Positions 32,403 to 42,469 of a DNA stretch of 64,000 bases are shown here, piece by piece. How positions within the stretch are numbered: position 1 is the stretch's first letter; every line of letters begins with the position of its first letter. The stretch is from Neisseriaceae bacterium JH1-16 (GTDB taxonomy: Bacteria; Pseudomonadota; Gammaproteobacteria; Burkholderiales; Chromobacteriaceae), in the NCBI GenBank assembly GCA_025989215.1, contig JAPDNP010000005.1, forward strand, positions 45,275 through 109,274. Direction: 5' to 3'. The notes beneath the pieces were generated by a model. It was given only the letters and a program-made list of their open reading frames with translations, was not told the origin of the DNA and did no database searches. The translations under genes were made by a program, and so were the position numbers.

Positions 32403-34247
32403 TCAATCCTTGTTCGAGTGCCACAGCGGGTGGCGGAAACTCATGGCGCCGGCCTCGGCGCGGTCAGCGGTGTGGCGGAAGCCGGCGAACAGCTCGCGGC
32501 CCACGCCGAAATCGTTGGCGGACAGATCAACCGAAGCCAACGGCCGGGCATCCCATTCGGCGGCGTCGACCAGCACTTCCAGCGTGCCGGCATCGGCGTC
32601 GAGACGCAGCGGGTCGCCGTCGCGCACCTTGGCGATCGCGCCGCCGTCGAGCGCCTCGGGGCTGACGTGGATCGCCGCCGGCACCTTGCCGGACGCGCCG
32701 GACATGCGGCCGTCGGTGACCAACGCCACCTTGAAGCCGCGGCCCATCAGCACCGCCAAGGTCGGAGTCAGCTTGTGCAGTTCCGGCATGCCGTTGGCGC
32801 GCGGGCCCTGGAAGCGGATCACCGCGATGAAGTCACGCTCCAGCTCGCCGCGCTTGAACGCGTCGAGCAGCGCGTCCTGGCTGTCGAACACCAGCGCCGG
32901 CGCTTCGACCAGGCGGTGTTCCGGCTTCACCGCCGACACCTTGATCACCGCGCGGCCCAGTGGACCGGTGACCAGCTTCAGCCCGCCGTCGGCCGAGAAC
33001 GGCTGCGTCACGGGGCGCAGCACGTCCAGGTCGCCGGACAACGCCGGCGCCGCGCGCCAGGCGAGCTCGCCGTTGTCGAGCCACGGTTCGTTCGTATAGT
33101 GCGTCAGTCCCCTGCCGGCGACGGTGTTGACGTCGTCGTGCAGCAGACCCGCGGACAGCAGCTCGCGGATCACGAAACCGATGCCGCCGGCAGCGTGAAA
33201 ATGGTTCACGTCGGCGCCACCGTTGGGATAGACGCGTGCCAGCAACGGCACGACGCTCGACAACTCGTCAAAATCGTCCCATGAGATGTCGAGGCCGGCC
33301 GCGCGGGCGATCGCGACCAGGTGCAGGGTGTGGTTGGTCGAGCCGCCGGTGGCGAGCAAGCCGACGATGCCGTTGACGATGGCTTTCTCGTCGATCACGT
33401 GGCCGATCGGGGTCGGCGCCTCACCCTGGTTGGAAATCTGTACCGCGCGGCGCGCGGCGGCGCGGGTCAGCGCCTCGCGCAGCGGGGTGTTCGGATTGAC
33501 GAAGGCGGTGCCCGGCAGGTGCAGGCCCATGATCTCCATCAGCATCTGGTTGGAGTTGGCGGTGCCGTAGAAGGTGCAGGTGCCCGGGCCGTGATAGCTC
33601 TGCGACTCCGATTCCAGCAGCTCGGCGCGGCCGACCTTGCCTTCGGCGTAGAGCTGACGGATATGCGCCTTCTCGTCGTTGGACATGCCGGTGGTCATCG
33701 GCCCGGCCGGCACGAACAGCGCCGGCAGGTGGCCGAAGGCCAGCGCACCGATCATCAGGCCTGGCACGATCTTGTCGCACACGCCGAGGTACAGCGCCGC
33801 GTCGAACATCTGATGCGACAGCGCCACCGCGGTGCTCATCGCGATCACGTCGCGCGAGAACAGCGACAACTCCATGCCGGCCTGGCCCTGCGTCACCCCG
33901 TCGCACATCGCCGGCACGCCGCCGGCGAACTGCGCGGTGGCACCGGCCTTCAACGCTTCCTGCTTGATCCAGGCCGGGAAGGCCTCGAGCGGCTGGTGCG
34001 CCGACAACATATCGTTGTAGGCGGACACGATCGCCAGGTTCGGCTTCTCGACCGCCTTCAGGCGGAACTTGGCGTCGTCCGGCATCGCCGCAAACGCGTG
34101 CGCCTGGTTGGTACAGGACAGCTGGCTGCGCTCGACCCGGCCTTGCCGCTGCGCCGCGGCAAGGTGCGCGAGATAGGCGGCACGGGTCGGGCGGCTGCGC
34201 TCGGTGATACGGCGGGTAACCTCGGCGACGACAGGATGCAGCGACAT
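32403..34247 (-). CDS. edd: 6-phosphogluconate dehydratase
   Basis: 614 residues from the Met at 34247 ([13 protein letters not shown]); a longer frame upstream has no support and would run through the HexR box. It converts 6-phosphogluconate to KDPG. Iron-sulfur and active-site blocks typical of the IlvD/Edd family are visible: [47 protein letters not shown] and [21 protein letters not shown]. The start has only a weak ribosome binding site. It is transcribed divergently from zwf, and the HexR box at 34284-34298 lies 37 bp upstream. Confidence 0.96.
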   Translation of the reverse strand: MSLHPVVAEVTRRITERSRPTRAAYLAHLAAAQRQGRVERSQLSCTNQAHAFAAMPDDAKFRLKAVEKPNLAIVSAYNDMLSAHQPLEAFPAWIKQEALKAGATAQFAGGVPAMCDGVTQGQAGMELSLFSRDVIAMSTAVALSHQMFDAALYLGVCDKIVPGLMIGALAFGHLPALFVPAGPMTTGMSNDEKAHIRQLYAEGKVGRAELLESESQSYHGPGTCTFYGTANSNQMLMEIMGLHLPGTAFVNPNTPLREALTRAAARRAVQISNQGEAPTPIGHVIDEKAIVNGIVGLLATGGSTNHTLHLVAIARAAGLDISWDDFDELSSVVPLLARVYPNGGADVNHFHAAGGIGFVIRELLSAGLLHDDVNTVAGRGLTHYTNEPWLDNGELAWRAAPALSGDLDVLRPVTQPFSADGGLKLVTGPLGRAVIKVSAVKPEHRLVEAPALVFDSQDALLDAFKRGELERDFIAVIRFQGPRANGMPELHKLTPTLAVLMGRGFKVALVTDGRMSGASGKVPAAIHVSPEALDGGAIAKVRDGDPLRLDADAGTLEVLVDAAEWDARPLASVDLSANDFGVGRELFAGFRHTADRAEAGAMSFRHPLWHSNKD

Positions 34248-34283
34248 GGCAACGGTCCGGACGGTAAAAAACGATACCCAGAT

Positions 34284-34298
34284 GGTAGTTTTACTACA
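34284..34298. promoter_or_regulatory. HexR operator on the edd side
   Basis: GGTAGTTTTACTACA, i.e. TGTAGTAAAACTACC on the other strand. It fits the HexR consensus (TGTARTWWWACTACA) at all but the last position. Confidence 0.85.
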
Positions 34299-34432
34299 AA
34301 TAAAAAGCAAGCCACCCCATCGGGCCGCTCGACCGACCGTCGTAAAAATGCCAAAAGATTCCCACGCTTATAAGGAATCGCGGCGATGTCACGCGCGGCT
34401 CGCTAAACTGGCTGGACAAGCCCTTACGCTTT

Positions 34433-34447
34433 GGTAGTATTACTACA
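34433..34447. promoter_or_regulatory. HexR operator on the zwf side
   Basis: GGTAGTATTACTACA, 30 bp before the zwf GTG. It is a HexR-type palindrome like the one at 34284, so both divergent operons should be repressed by HexR and released by KDPG. Confidence 0.85.
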
Positions 34448-34477
34448 TTACCACTACCTGCCCCTCGGAGATCCGGC

Positions 34478-35935
34478 GTGAACCCTACCCCCGCTTTCGA
34501 CATGGTGCTGTTCGGCGGCACCGGCGACCTGGTGATGCGCAAACTGCTGCCGGCGCTGTATCAGGCGCACGCCGCCGGCTCGCTCAACACCGACGGCCGC
34601 CTGCTGGCGCTCGGCCGCAAGGACTGGTCGCGCGAGCAATACCTCTGCTTCGTCGAGGAGCACGCCCGGGTTCACATCAAGGAATACTTCGATGCCGGCC
34701 AGTGGGCGCGCTTCTGCGAGCGCATCGACTACTACCGCCTCGACGCCTCCGACGCCGCCGGCTACCCCGGCTTGGCCGACAAGCTGTCCGGCCATCCGCA
34801 GCGGGTGGTGGTCTGTTACCTCGCCACCGCGCCCGACCTGTTCTCCGGCATCTGCGAGAACCTCGCCGCGGTCGGCCTGAACGACAAGCATGTGCGCGTG
34901 GTGCTGGAGAAGCCGCTCGGCCACGACCTCGACTCGTCCAACGCGATCAACGACGCGGTGGCGAAGCACTTCGCCGAGGACCAGCTGTACCGGATCGACC
35001 ACTACCTGGGCAAGGAATCGGTGCAGAACCTGCTGGCGATCCGCTTCGGCAACGCGCTGTTCGAACCGCTGTGGCGGCGCGAGTGGGTGCGCGACGTGCA
35101 GATCACCATCGCCGAGGACCTGGGCGTGGAGAGCCGCGGCGACTTCTACGACGGAACCGGGGCACTGCGCGACATGGTGCAAAACCACCTGCTGCAGCTC
35201 TTGTGCTTCGTCGCGATGGAGCCGCCGGCCAGTCTCGACGCCGACGCGATCCGCGACGAGAAGCTGAAGGTGGTCAAGTCGCTGCGCCCGTTCACCCCCG
35301 ACGACGTCGCCAACAAGACGGTGCGCGGCCAGTACAAGGCCGGCGCGGTCGGCGGCCGCCCGGTGAAGGGCTACCTCGACGAGGAACACATTCCGGCCGA
35401 CAGCCACACCGAAACCTTCGTCGCAATCAAGGCCGAGATCGACAACTGGCGCTGGGCCGGCGTGCCGTTCTTCCTGCGCACCGGCAAGCGGTTGCAGGAG
35501 CGCGTCGCCGAGATCGTGATCAACTTCCGCGACGTGCCGCACAAGCTGGTGCCCGGTCCGACCGGCCTGTCGGCCAACCAGCTGGTGATCCGCCTGCAGC
35601 CGGAGGAGAGCATCCGTCTGCACTTCATGGCCAAGGCGCCGGGCGATTCGCTGGTGCTGCAGCCGGCCTATCTGAACCTCGATTTCCACGAGATGTCGCG
35701 CTCGCGCCGCGCCGACGCCTACGAGCGCCTGCTGCTCGACGTGATCCGCGGACGCCTGGCGCTGTTCATGCGTCGCGACGAACTGGTCGAGGCATGGCGC
35801 TGGGTCGAACCGATCATCGACACCTGGGAGGCGGCCACCACGCCGCCCAAGCAATACACTGCCGGCAGCTGGGGCCCGGCCGCGTCGAGCGCGCTGTTGT
35901 CGCGCAACGGCGTCGCCTGGCACGAGGAAAGCTGA
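34478..35935 (+). CDS. zwf: Glucose-6-phosphate 1-dehydrogenase
   Basis: 485 residues from a GTG at 34478 (CGGAG upstream); an ATG eight codons later would cut into the nucleotide-binding strand and is less likely. It oxidises glucose 6-phosphate with NADP+. The Rossmann motif [28 protein letters not shown] and the active-site signature [13 protein letters not shown] are intact. It heads the zwf-pgl-hexR-pgi unit. Length matches the family. Confidence 0.96.
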   Translation: MNPTPAFDMVLFGGTGDLVMRKLLPALYQAHAAGSLNTDGRLLALGRKDWSREQYLCFVEEHARVHIKEYFDAGQWARFCERIDYYRLDASDAAGYPGLADKLSGHPQRVVVCYLATAPDLFSGICENLAAVGLNDKHVRVVLEKPLGHDLDSSNAINDAVAKHFAEDQLYRIDHYLGKESVQNLLAIRFGNALFEPLWRREWVRDVQITIAEDLGVESRGDFYDGTGALRDMVQNHLLQLLCFVAMEPPASLDADAIRDEKLKVVKSLRPFTPDDVANKTVRGQYKAGAVGGRPVKGYLDEEHIPADSHTETFVAIKAEIDNWRWAGVPFFLRTGKRLQERVAEIVINFRDVPHKLVPGPTGLSANQLVIRLQPEESIRLHFMAKAPGDSLVLQPAYLNLDFHEMSRSRRADAYERLLLDVIRGRLALFMRRDELVEAWRWVEPIIDTWEAATTPPKQYTAGSWGPAASSALLSRNGVAWHEES

Positions 35936-35969
35936 TACGGTTCGGCCAACCTTTTACGCGGGATACTGC

Positions 35970-36641
35970 ATGAGCGTCATCTGGCATACCTTCGACACCC
36001 CGGCCGCGCAGGCCGAGGCCCAGGCCGCCGCCATCGCCGGGCGGCTGGCCGCCGCGATCGAGCGCGACGGCTCGGCCGCGCTGGCGGTCTCCGGCGGCAA
36101 GTCGCCGATCGCCCTGTTTGAGGCGCTGGCCGAGACCGACATCGACTGGGCGCGCGTCACCGTCACCCTGGTCGACGAGCGCATCGTGCCGGCCGACCAC
36201 CCGGACAGCAACGCCCGGCTGGTGCGCGAGCACCTGCTGGTCGGCCGAGCCGCCGCGGCGCACTTCCTGCCGCTGGTCACCGACCCGGCCGACCCGGACG
36301 CCGACATCGCGCGCCTCAAGCATGAATTGCCGAGCTTGACCGTCGCGGTGCTGGGCATGGGCGAGGACGGCCACACCGCCTCGTTGTTCCCGCGCGCCGA
36401 GGGCCTGGCCGAGGGCCTGAACCCGGACGGCCACCAGCGCGTGCTGGCGATCACCCCGCCGGCCGCGCCACACCGCCGCCTGACGCTGACGCTGGCCATG
36501 CTCGCCGGTGCCGAGGCGCTGCAGCTGGCGATCGCCGGCGCCGCCAAGCGCACCATCGCCGAACAGGCGCGGCTTGATGCCAGTCGCTACCCGGTCGGCG
36601 CCTTCCTCGCGCTGCCGCTCACCGTGTACTGGTCACCATGA
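35970..36641 (+). CDS. pgl: 6-phosphogluconolactonase
   Basis: 223 residues. It hydrolyses 6-phosphogluconolactone made by Zwf. The DevB/SOL family motifs are present: ALAVSGGKSPIALFEAL, VTLVDERIVPADHPDSNARL and the signature VLGMGEDGHTASLFP. It lies 34 bp after zwf, with a TTCGGCCAA copy (35941) in the gap, and its stop overlaps the hexR start by four bases. Confidence 0.95.
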   Translation: MSVIWHTFDTPAAQAEAQAAAIAGRLAAAIERDGSAALAVSGGKSPIALFEALAETDIDWARVTVTLVDERIVPADHPDSNARLVREHLLVGRAAAAHFLPLVTDPADPDADIARLKHELPSLTVAVLGMGEDGHTASLFPRAEGLAEGLNPDGHQRVLAITPPAAPHRRLTLTLAMLAGAEALQLAIAGAAKRTIAEQARLDASRYPVGAFLALPLTVYWSP

Positions 36642-37543
36642 GCAGTCATCCCGATACCCCGCTGTTGGAATCCGGCAATCTGCTCGAACGGGTGCGCCTG
36701 GAACTGGCCAATCTGTCCGCCGCCGAACGCAAGGTCGCCGAGCTGGTGCTGGCCCAGCCCTACACGGTGATGCAGGAGGCGGTCGGCGAGATCGCGCGCC
36801 GCGCCGGGGTCAGCCAGCCGACGGTGATCCGCTTCTGCCGCTCGCTGGGCGTGTCCGGCCTGTCCGAATTCAAGCTGAAACTGGCCGCCAGCCTGATGCC
36901 CGGCGTGCCCTATGTGCACGCCACGGTGCGCCCCGACGACGCGATGCCCGACATCGCCGCCAAGGTCTTCGACAACACCGTCGCCGCGCTGATCGCCTGC
37001 CGCAATCAGGTCGAGCCGGCCACGGTCGAGGCGGCGGTCGAGGTGATGAACGGCGCGCGCCGCGTCGAGTTCTATGGCCTGGGCAACTCCGGCATCACCG
37101 CCGCCGACGCGCAGCACAAGTTCTTCCGCTTCGGCCTGCCGACCGTGTCGTACAACGACCCGCACGTGCAGGCGATGGCGGCGACCTTGCTGGGCGAGGG
37201 TGACGTGGTGGTGGCGATCTCCAACACCGGCCGCACCGTCGACCTGATCGAGGCGGTGACGCTGGCGCACGACAACGGCGCCACCGTGATCGCGATCACC
37301 AAGCCGCACTCGCCGTTGGCCGAATGCGCCGACCTGGTGCTGGCCGCCGACGTGCCCGAGGACGCCGACACCTACAGCCCGATGCTGTCGCGCCTGGTGC
37401 ACCTGGTGCTGATCGACGTGCTGGCGGTCGGCGTCGCGCTCAAGCGCGGCCCGGCGCTGATCCCGCAACTGGAAAAAGTGAAACGCAGCCTGACCCGCAA
37501 GCGGCTGCGCCAACCGCCTCTGAACGACCAAGGAGAATCATGA
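36638..37543 (+). CDS. hexR: HexR transcriptional regulator (RpiR family)
   Basis: 301 residues. N-terminal RpiR helix-turn-helix ([20 protein letters not shown], about 45-75) and a C-terminal SIS domain with [21 protein letters not shown] and [17 protein letters not shown], which binds the sugar phosphate KDPG. Two matching operator boxes lie upstream of edd and zwf, 2.2-2.4 kb away. It is translationally coupled on both sides (ATGA overlaps with pgl and pgi), so it is autoregulated with the pathway. A TTGGCCGAA copy lies at 37316 within PLAEC. Confidence 0.95.
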   Translation: MSSHPDTPLLESGNLLERVRLELANLSAAERKVAELVLAQPYTVMQEAVGEIARRAGVSQPTVIRFCRSLGVSGLSEFKLKLAASLMPGVPYVHATVRPDDAMPDIAAKVFDNTVAALIACRNQVEPATVEAAVEVMNGARRVEFYGLGNSGITAADAQHKFFRFGLPTVSYNDPHVQAMAATLLGEGDVVVAISNTGRTVDLIEAVTLAHDNGATVIAITKPHSPLAECADLVLAADVPEDADTYSPMLSRLVHLVLIDVLAVGVALKRGPALIPQLEKVKRSLTRKRLRQPPLNDQGES

Positions 37544-39189
37544 GCCTGCTCACCGACCTGCCCGCCTGGAAGGCCCTATGGGACCACTTCGACGAGGCGA
37601 AGGACGTGCACATGCGCGATCTGTTCGCCACCGACCCGGGCCGCGCCGAGCGCTACTCGCTGGAAGTGGATGGCCTGTTTCTCGACTACTCGAAAAACCG
37701 CCTCGGCGACGAGACGCTGACGCGGCTGATGGCGCTGGCGCGCGAGGTCGGCCTGCCGGCCAAGATCAAGGCGATGTTCAAGGGCGAGAAGCTCAACACC
37801 ACCGAAAACCGCGCCGCGCTGCACATCGCGCTGCGCAACCGCACCAACGCGCCGATCCGCGTCGACGGCGTCGACGTGATGCCGCAGGTCAATTCGGTGC
37901 TGGAACGGATGACCCGCTTCGCCCACGCGGTGCGCTCGGGCGAGTGGCTGGGCTACACCAACCAGCCGATCACCGACATCGTCAGCATCGGCATCGGCGG
38001 CTCAGACCTCGGCCCCTTGATGGTCTGTAGCGCGCTCAAGCCCTACGGCCACCCGCGCCTGAACATGCACTTCGTCTCCAACGTCGACGGCGCGCAGTTG
38101 AAGGAGACGCTGAAGCGGGTGCACTCGGAGACCACGCTGTTCGTGGTCGAATCGAAGACCTTCACCACCCAGGAGACGCTGACCAACGCGATCACCGCGC
38201 GCGAATGGTTCCTGGCGCGCTCGCTCGACGAGAAGGCGGTGGCCAAGCACTTCGTCGCGGTGTCGACCAACAAGCGGGCGGTGGCCGATTTCGGCATCGA
38301 CCCGGCGAACATGTTCGAGTTCTGGGACTGGGTCGGCGGCCGCTACAGCCTGTGGTCGGCGATCGGCCTGCCGATCATGCTGTACCTGGGCGAGGAGAAC
38401 TTCACCGAGCTGCTCAACGGCGCGCACAGCATGGACCAGCACTTCCGCAATGCGCCGCTGGAGGCCAACATGCCGGTGCTGCTGGCGATGATCGGCGTCT
38501 GGTACATCAACTTCTACGGCGGCGGTTCGCACGTGATCGCGCCGTACGACCAGTACCTGCACCGCCTGCCGGCCTTCATCCAGCAGCTCGACATGGAATC
38601 GAACGGCAAGCAGGTGATGCTGGACGGCAACCCGGTCGACTTCGAGACCGCGCCGATCATCTGGGGCGAGACCGGCATCAACGGCCAGCACGCGTTCTTC
38701 CAGCTGCTGCACCAGGGCACCCACATCTCGCCGATCGACCTGATCGCCTCGCTGGAAAACCGCTCCAGCCTGCCGGGCCACCACGAGATCCTGCTGGCCA
38801 ACGTGTTCGCCCAGGCCGAGGCGTTCATGCGCGGCAAGACCGCCGACGAGGTGCGCGCAGAGTTGGCCGAACAGGGCCTGTCCGGCGACGCGCTGGAGAC
38901 GCTGGTGCCGCACAAGGTGTTCGGCGGCAACCGCCCGACCAACACCCTGCTGATGTCGCGGCTCGACCCGCGCAACCTCGGCTCGCTGATCGCGCTCTAC
39001 GAGCACAAGATCTTCGTGCAGGGGGTGATCTGGCACATCAACTCGTTTGACCAGTGGGGGGTGGAGCTGGGCAAGCAGCTCGCCAAGACCATCCACGCCG
39101 AACTGACCGGCAAGCTGAAGGACGCGCAGCACGACAGCTCGACTGCGCGCTTGATCCAGCTGTATCGCCAGGCGAACGGACGCGGCTGA
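37540..39189 (+). CDS. pgi: Glucose-6-phosphate isomerase
   Basis: 549 residues from ATG 37540, overlapping the hexR stop (ATGA), with AGGAGA just upstream. It interconverts glucose and fructose 6-phosphate. Signatures: [48 protein letters not shown] and the second PGI motif [15 protein letters not shown]. Full length. Its place in the Entner-Doudoroff operon lets fructose 6-phosphate cycle back into the pathway. Confidence 0.97.
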   Translation: MSLLTDLPAWKALWDHFDEAKDVHMRDLFATDPGRAERYSLEVDGLFLDYSKNRLGDETLTRLMALAREVGLPAKIKAMFKGEKLNTTENRAALHIALRNRTNAPIRVDGVDVMPQVNSVLERMTRFAHAVRSGEWLGYTNQPITDIVSIGIGGSDLGPLMVCSALKPYGHPRLNMHFVSNVDGAQLKETLKRVHSETTLFVVESKTFTTQETLTNAITAREWFLARSLDEKAVAKHFVAVSTNKRAVADFGIDPANMFEFWDWVGGRYSLWSAIGLPIMLYLGEENFTELLNGAHSMDQHFRNAPLEANMPVLLAMIGVWYINFYGGGSHVIAPYDQYLHRLPAFIQQLDMESNGKQVMLDGNPVDFETAPIIWGETGINGQHAFFQLLHQGTHISPIDLIASLENRSSLPGHHEILLANVFAQAEAFMRGKTADEVRAELAEQGLSGDALETLVPHKVFGGNRPTNTLLMSRLDPRNLGSLIALYEHKIFVQGVIWHINSFDQWGVELGKQLAKTIHAELTGKLKDAQHDSSTARLIQLYRQANGRG

Positions 39190-39427
39190 GAATCGACTCT
39201 CACCGCGGCGGCGCGGGCGTGAGCTCGGAGGCGGGCAGTCGGCGCGCATGACTATCATGCATGCTCAGCGAGCAGGAACCCTGATGTACTACAGTACACA
39301 GCGGTTCCCGCACGCTGCCCGCCCAGGCGGACACCCGCTCGCGACGCGTTGAGCGCCGATTTTGCGATGCGCTCCTCGAGACACGATTCGCGCTATCATC
39401 CGCCCCTTTCCCTTCGAGACCACGCCG
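39190..39427. other. Intergenic palindromic stretch after pgi
   Basis: No gene. Around 39279-39320 an imperfect inverted repeat brackets TGTACT-AC-AGTACA and has outer arms GGAACC/GGTTCC. It may terminate pgi transcription or be a degenerate relative of the repeat at 9530 and 44739. Confidence 0.35.
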
Positions 39428-39880
39428 ATGACCAATAACGACATCCTGCGCAGCCTGCGCTACCTGCTCGACAGCAGCGAAATCAAGATGATTGAGGTGA
39501 TCGGCCTGACCGGCCAGCAAATCGACCGCGCGACGCTGGCCTCCTATCTGAAGAAAGACGAAGAGGAAGGTTTTGTCGACTGCCCGGCCGCGGTGCTGTC
39601 CGCCTACCTCGACGGCCTGATCATCGAACGGCGCGGCCCGAGCGACCGCCAGCCGCCGCTCGAACCGATGTCGCACAACCTGGTGCTGAAGAAGCTGCGC
39701 GTCGCGTTCGAGCTGCGCGAGGACGACGTGATCGCCACGCTGCAACTGGCCAACTTCCGCGTGTCGAAGCCCGAGCTGTCCGCGCTGTTCCGCAGCCCGG
39801 ACCACAAGAACTACCGCCCCTGCGGCGACCAGTTCCTGCGCAATTTCCTCAAGGGCCTGACGATCCGGCTGCGCGGCTGA
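39428..39880 (+). CDS. DUF1456-family (YehS-like) protein
   Basis: 150 residues. It consists of two related halves, MTNNDILRSLRYLLDSS...LASYLKKDEEEGF and NLVLKKLRVAFELREDD...LSALFRSPDHKNYRPCGDQFL, the pattern of the YehS/DUF1456 family. The biochemical role of this family is not established. It is followed by a perfect hairpin (39899-39920). Confidence 0.85.
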   Translation: MTNNDILRSLRYLLDSSEIKMIEVIGLTGQQIDRATLASYLKKDEEEGFVDCPAAVLSAYLDGLIIERRGPSDRQPPLEPMSHNLVLKKLRVAFELREDDVIATLQLANFRVSKPELSALFRSPDHKNYRPCGDQFLRNFLKGLTIRLRG

Positions 39881-39898
39881 ACCCCGACCATCGACACG

Positions 39899-39920
39899 GT
39901 AGCCGGCGCCCGCCGGCTAC
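39899..39920 (+). terminator. Hairpin after the YehS-like gene
   Basis: GTAGCCGGC, four bases, GCCGGCTAC: a 9-bp perfect stem 18 bases after the stop, without a T run. Confidence 0.6.
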
Positions 39921-40079
39921 TCGACTTCATCGCCTCCTCTCCCGCCCCTTGATCAGCACTCGGCACGCAACCGCATCTCACGCCCCTCGCTCGTTTCAGC
40001 GCCACCTCATCCATACCGCTGCCCTGCCGCGCTACCCCGACCAACACGACTGGCTGCACCCCACATTCCGCTGGTTTTC

Positions 40080-40396
40080 AAGTGGACCTTCCCACCGTTA
40101 TACCTTCTTCATCTTTCAATAAAATGCAAAAATAATGCGAAAACAATAAATCATTTGCTAAGCAATGCCGATGTAGCGTAACGTGTATCTATCCGCAAAG
40201 ATGAGACTGGCTACCATCTTTCTATAAAGCAATATGCCGTTGCAGAAGCAGCATCGCCGGCATGCAGCATTGCCAATGCCTACACCGCCCGGCTGCGAGC
40301 TGCCTCGCAGACAGGTGAACGGTTTTCTTGTCTCTCTCCATCCTTTTCGCCACCGCAACCCGGTGGCGTTTTTTTGTGCCACGAAAAAACGCCACC
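40080..40396 (+). ncRNA. Candidate small RNA with intrinsic terminator and alternative stem
   Basis: A gap of about 650 bp lacks a gene. 40080-40230 is A+T-rich. At 40348-40375 lies a textbook terminator: CGCCACCG, loop CAACC, CGGTGGCG, seven T. No gene ends just before it, since the YehS-like gene has its own hairpin 430 bp upstream. The downstream arm GGTGGCGTTTTTT (40362-40374) can instead pair with AAAAAACGCCACC (40384-40396), giving a mutually exclusive structure or a bidirectional terminator. The 5' end is not fixed. Confidence 0.4.
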
Positions 40397-40430
40397 ACAT
40401 CAGCGGTAGCGTCATCGGGGCCGGGGCCTA

Positions 40431-40530
40431 GAAGTTGTTCAGGCTCTCGCGAACGAAGGAGGTCAGCCAAGGCGAAATGGCGCGAAACAGCGCAATGTAC
40501 ACAGGTACATCTACATGTTGAGCAGGTGCT
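40431..40530. mobile_element. MITE-like intergenic repeat, truncated copy 3
   Basis: About 100 bp aligning with the left two thirds of the repeats at 9530 and 44739: GTTCAGGCTCTCGCGAACGA, then GGCGAAATGGCGCGAAACAG and a GTAC palindrome. The right inverted terminus is lost; the copy ends at the stop codon of the adjacent ATL gene. Confidence 0.65.
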
Positions 40531-40850
40531 CAGCGAAACTGCCCGTCCGGCCAGCCGTAGCGGCGCAGATCGACCCGACCGCTGCCCTCGACCTCGATGC
40601 CCTCGGCGTCGAGCAACAGGCGCTGGTAGTCGGCCCCCGGCGTGCCGGGCCGGGCAATGCGTCCGCCGCTGCCGACCACCCGCTGCCACGGCACCACCGC
40701 CCAATCGGGCAGATGGCCGAGCAGGCGGCCGACATGGCGGGCGTGGCGCGGGTAGCCGGCCAGTTCGGCCAAGGTGCCGTAGGTGGTGACGCGGCCCGGC
40801 GGCACGGTGGCCAAGAGCGCCAGCACGGCGCGATCGAACTCTGGGCTCAT
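40530..40850 (-). CDS. Alkyltransferase-like (ATL) DNA repair protein
   Basis: 106 residues from Met 40850. The fold is the DNA-binding half of O6-methylguanine methyltransferase: VPPGRVTTYGTLAELAGYPR and HVGRLLGHLPDWAVVPWQRVV. The methyl-accepting Cys of the PCHRV motif is Trp here (PWQRV), the hallmark of ATL proteins, which recognise alkylguanine but hand the lesion to nucleotide excision repair. The start overlaps the stop of the upstream MBL-fold gene (TGATG). The 3' end abuts a truncated repeat element. Confidence 0.88.
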   Translation of the reverse strand: MSPEFDRAVLALLATVPPGRVTTYGTLAELAGYPRHARHVGRLLGHLPDWAVVPWQRVVGSGGRIARPGTPGADYQRLLLDAEGIEVEGSGRVDLRRYGWPDGQFR

Positions 40851-41500
40851 CAGCGGTAGCGCGGGTCGGCGACGAAAGGGTTGTGGCGCTTCTCGGCGCC
40901 GATGGTGGTGAGCGAGCCATGGCCTGGGATCACCGTGGTGTCGTCGGGCAGCAGGAACAGCTTCTGCTGGATCGCGTCGATCAGCTGCTGATGGTTGCCC
41001 ATCGGGAAATCGGTGCGGCCGATCGAGCCCTGGAACAGTACGTCGCCGGCCACCAGCAACTTGGCCGCCGCGCTGTAGAACACCACGTGGCCGGGGGTGT
41101 GGCCCGGGCAGTGGATCACCTCCAGCGTCTCCTCGCCGACCTTGACCGTATCGCCCTCTTCCAGCCAGCGATCCGGCGTCAGCGGCTCGCTGCGCGGAAA
41201 GCCGAACATCTGGCCCTGGCTGGGCAACTGGTCGAGCCAGAAGCTTTCGGCCGACTGCGGGCCTTCGATCGCCACGCCCAGCTCGGAAGCCAGCGCCGCC
41301 GCGCCGCCGGCGTGGTCGATATGGCCGTGGGTGAGCAGCAGCTTTTCGATGGTCAGGTCCTGAGCGTCGACCCAGCCCTTGATACGGGCGATGTCGCCCC
41401 CGGCATCGACCACCGCGGCGCGCCGGGTGACGTCGCACCACAGCACCGAACAGTTCTGTGCGAATGGGGTAACCGGAATCAGGTGGTAATGCAGGCTCAT
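40850..41500 (-). CDS. Metallo-beta-lactamase-fold hydrolase, glyoxalase II-like
   Basis: 216 residues from Met 41500. Zinc ligands are in THGHIDHAGG (HxHxDH), CPGHTPGHVVFY, VAGDVLFQGSIGRTD and IPGHGSLTTIG. This set marks the YcbL/glyoxalase II-like group that hydrolyses thioesters. It is translationally coupled to the ATL gene, an arrangement without obvious metabolic logic. No signal peptide, so cytoplasmic. Confidence 0.88.
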   Translation of the reverse strand: MSLHYHLIPVTPFAQNCSVLWCDVTRRAAVVDAGGDIARIKGWVDAQDLTIEKLLLTHGHIDHAGGAAALASELGVAIEGPQSAESFWLDQLPSQGQMFGFPRSEPLTPDRWLEEGDTVKVGEETLEVIHCPGHTPGHVVFYSAAAKLLVAGDVLFQGSIGRTDFPMGNHQQLIDAIQQKLFLLPDDTTVIPGHGSLTTIGAEKRHNPFVADPRYR

Positions 41501-41650
41501 GACAGCGCTCCGACAAATAGTCTCATTTTGGCATGTCGTCCGGCTGTCACCAACCGTCACCCAAACGGCACACAGCGGGTCTGTCGCCGCGGCCGGGCCT
41601 GGCCGAAGATAACGGCGTCGCCGTTACCCCGAGATTCGAAAGGACGCCGC

Positions 41651-42013
41651 ATGAAGTCCCTGCTGTTTGCCGCCGGCCTGAGCCTGGCGGCCGGCCTCGC
41701 CCACGCCGTCCCGCCGGGCGCGCCGGCGCTCGCCCAGCTGAAGGTGGAAAAGCTGCAAGTGCCCGAACCGGGCAAGGTCGTCGCGCACATTGCGCTGACC
41801 AATACCGCCGCCCAGCCGCGCTCGCTCGACAAGCTCAAGCTGTACGGCCGCGACGACCTGGGTCGCCGCCTGACCCCGGGGCTGATGGACCGCGAGCTGA
41901 CCCAGGGCACCCTCCAGCCCGGCGCCACCCTGAACGGCGCAGTCGGCTTCGAGCTGGAACGCGGCCGGCGCCTCGACAGCGTCGAGATCGGCAGCTGGCC
42001 GGCAGCCAGCTAA
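41651..42013 (+). CDS. Secreted hypothetical protein
   Basis: 120 residues from ATG 41651, with AAAGGA seven bases before it. Signal peptide MKSLLFAAGLSLAAGLAHA. The mature part (VVAHIALTNTAAQPRSLDKL, then GATLNGAVGFELERGRRLD) suggests a small immunoglobulin-like beta domain. I do not recognise a named family. It converges with the GIY-YIG gene with a 4-bp overlap of stop codons. Confidence 0.65.
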   Translation: MKSLLFAAGLSLAAGLAHAVPPGAPALAQLKVEKLQVPEPGKVVAHIALTNTAAQPRSLDKLKLYGRDDLGRRLTPGLMDRELTQGTLQPGATLNGAVGFELERGRRLDSVEIGSWPAAS

Positions 42014-42282
42014 CTGCAGGTAGTAATCGTCGTGCCGCCGTGCCGCGCGCAGAACGCGCGCTTCTCGGCAGCACTCAATTGCTTGAATGCATACTCGGCC
42101 TTCAAGGCCGTCGAACGGTCATCGAACTCCACCGTCAGCAGGATGCGCTCGGGTCGATGCAGCCGGGTGTAACGCGCCCCCTTGCCGGCGGCGTGCGCGG
42201 CATAACGGCGCGCCACGTCGGTGCTGATACCGGTATAGAGCCGGCCACCGGCGCATTCGATCACATACAGGAACCAGGGCAT
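42010..42282 (-). CDS. GIY-YIG domain protein (YhbQ/UPF0213-like)
   Basis: 90 residues. GIY-YIG fold: WFLYVIECAGGRLYTGIST, then ARRYAAH and the catalytic-type Arg and Glu in ILLTVEFDDRSTALKAEYAFK. Small stand-alone members resemble YhbQ, for which nuclease activity on DNA has been reported; the physiological role is unclear. Ends within the convergent secreted protein gene. Confidence 0.85.
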   Translation of the reverse strand: MPWFLYVIECAGGRLYTGISTDVARRYAAHAAGKGARYTRLHRPERILLTVEFDDRSTALKAEYAFKQLSAAEKRAFCARHGGTTITTCS

Positions 42283-42469
42283 CTCGGGTAGGGAAAACAG
42301 TCTCGGTCCGCCATGCTGCCGCGTCGCCGCCGCGCGGTCAAAGCCGATGCCGGCTGGCCATGGCGACGCAACGCCTAATCCGCCGCCCCCGCTGCCGGGC
42401 TAGCCGGCCCCCGCACCAACCTGGCTGACAACCCTTCTCCCCGCCCGAGACCTCCCTGCCCCTACACGC

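Noticed and set aside
31466-32665. A 399-codon plus-strand frame across eda
   Set aside because: It runs over the opposite strand of eda and edd and the intergenic repeats, with Arg/Pro-rich nonsense composition.
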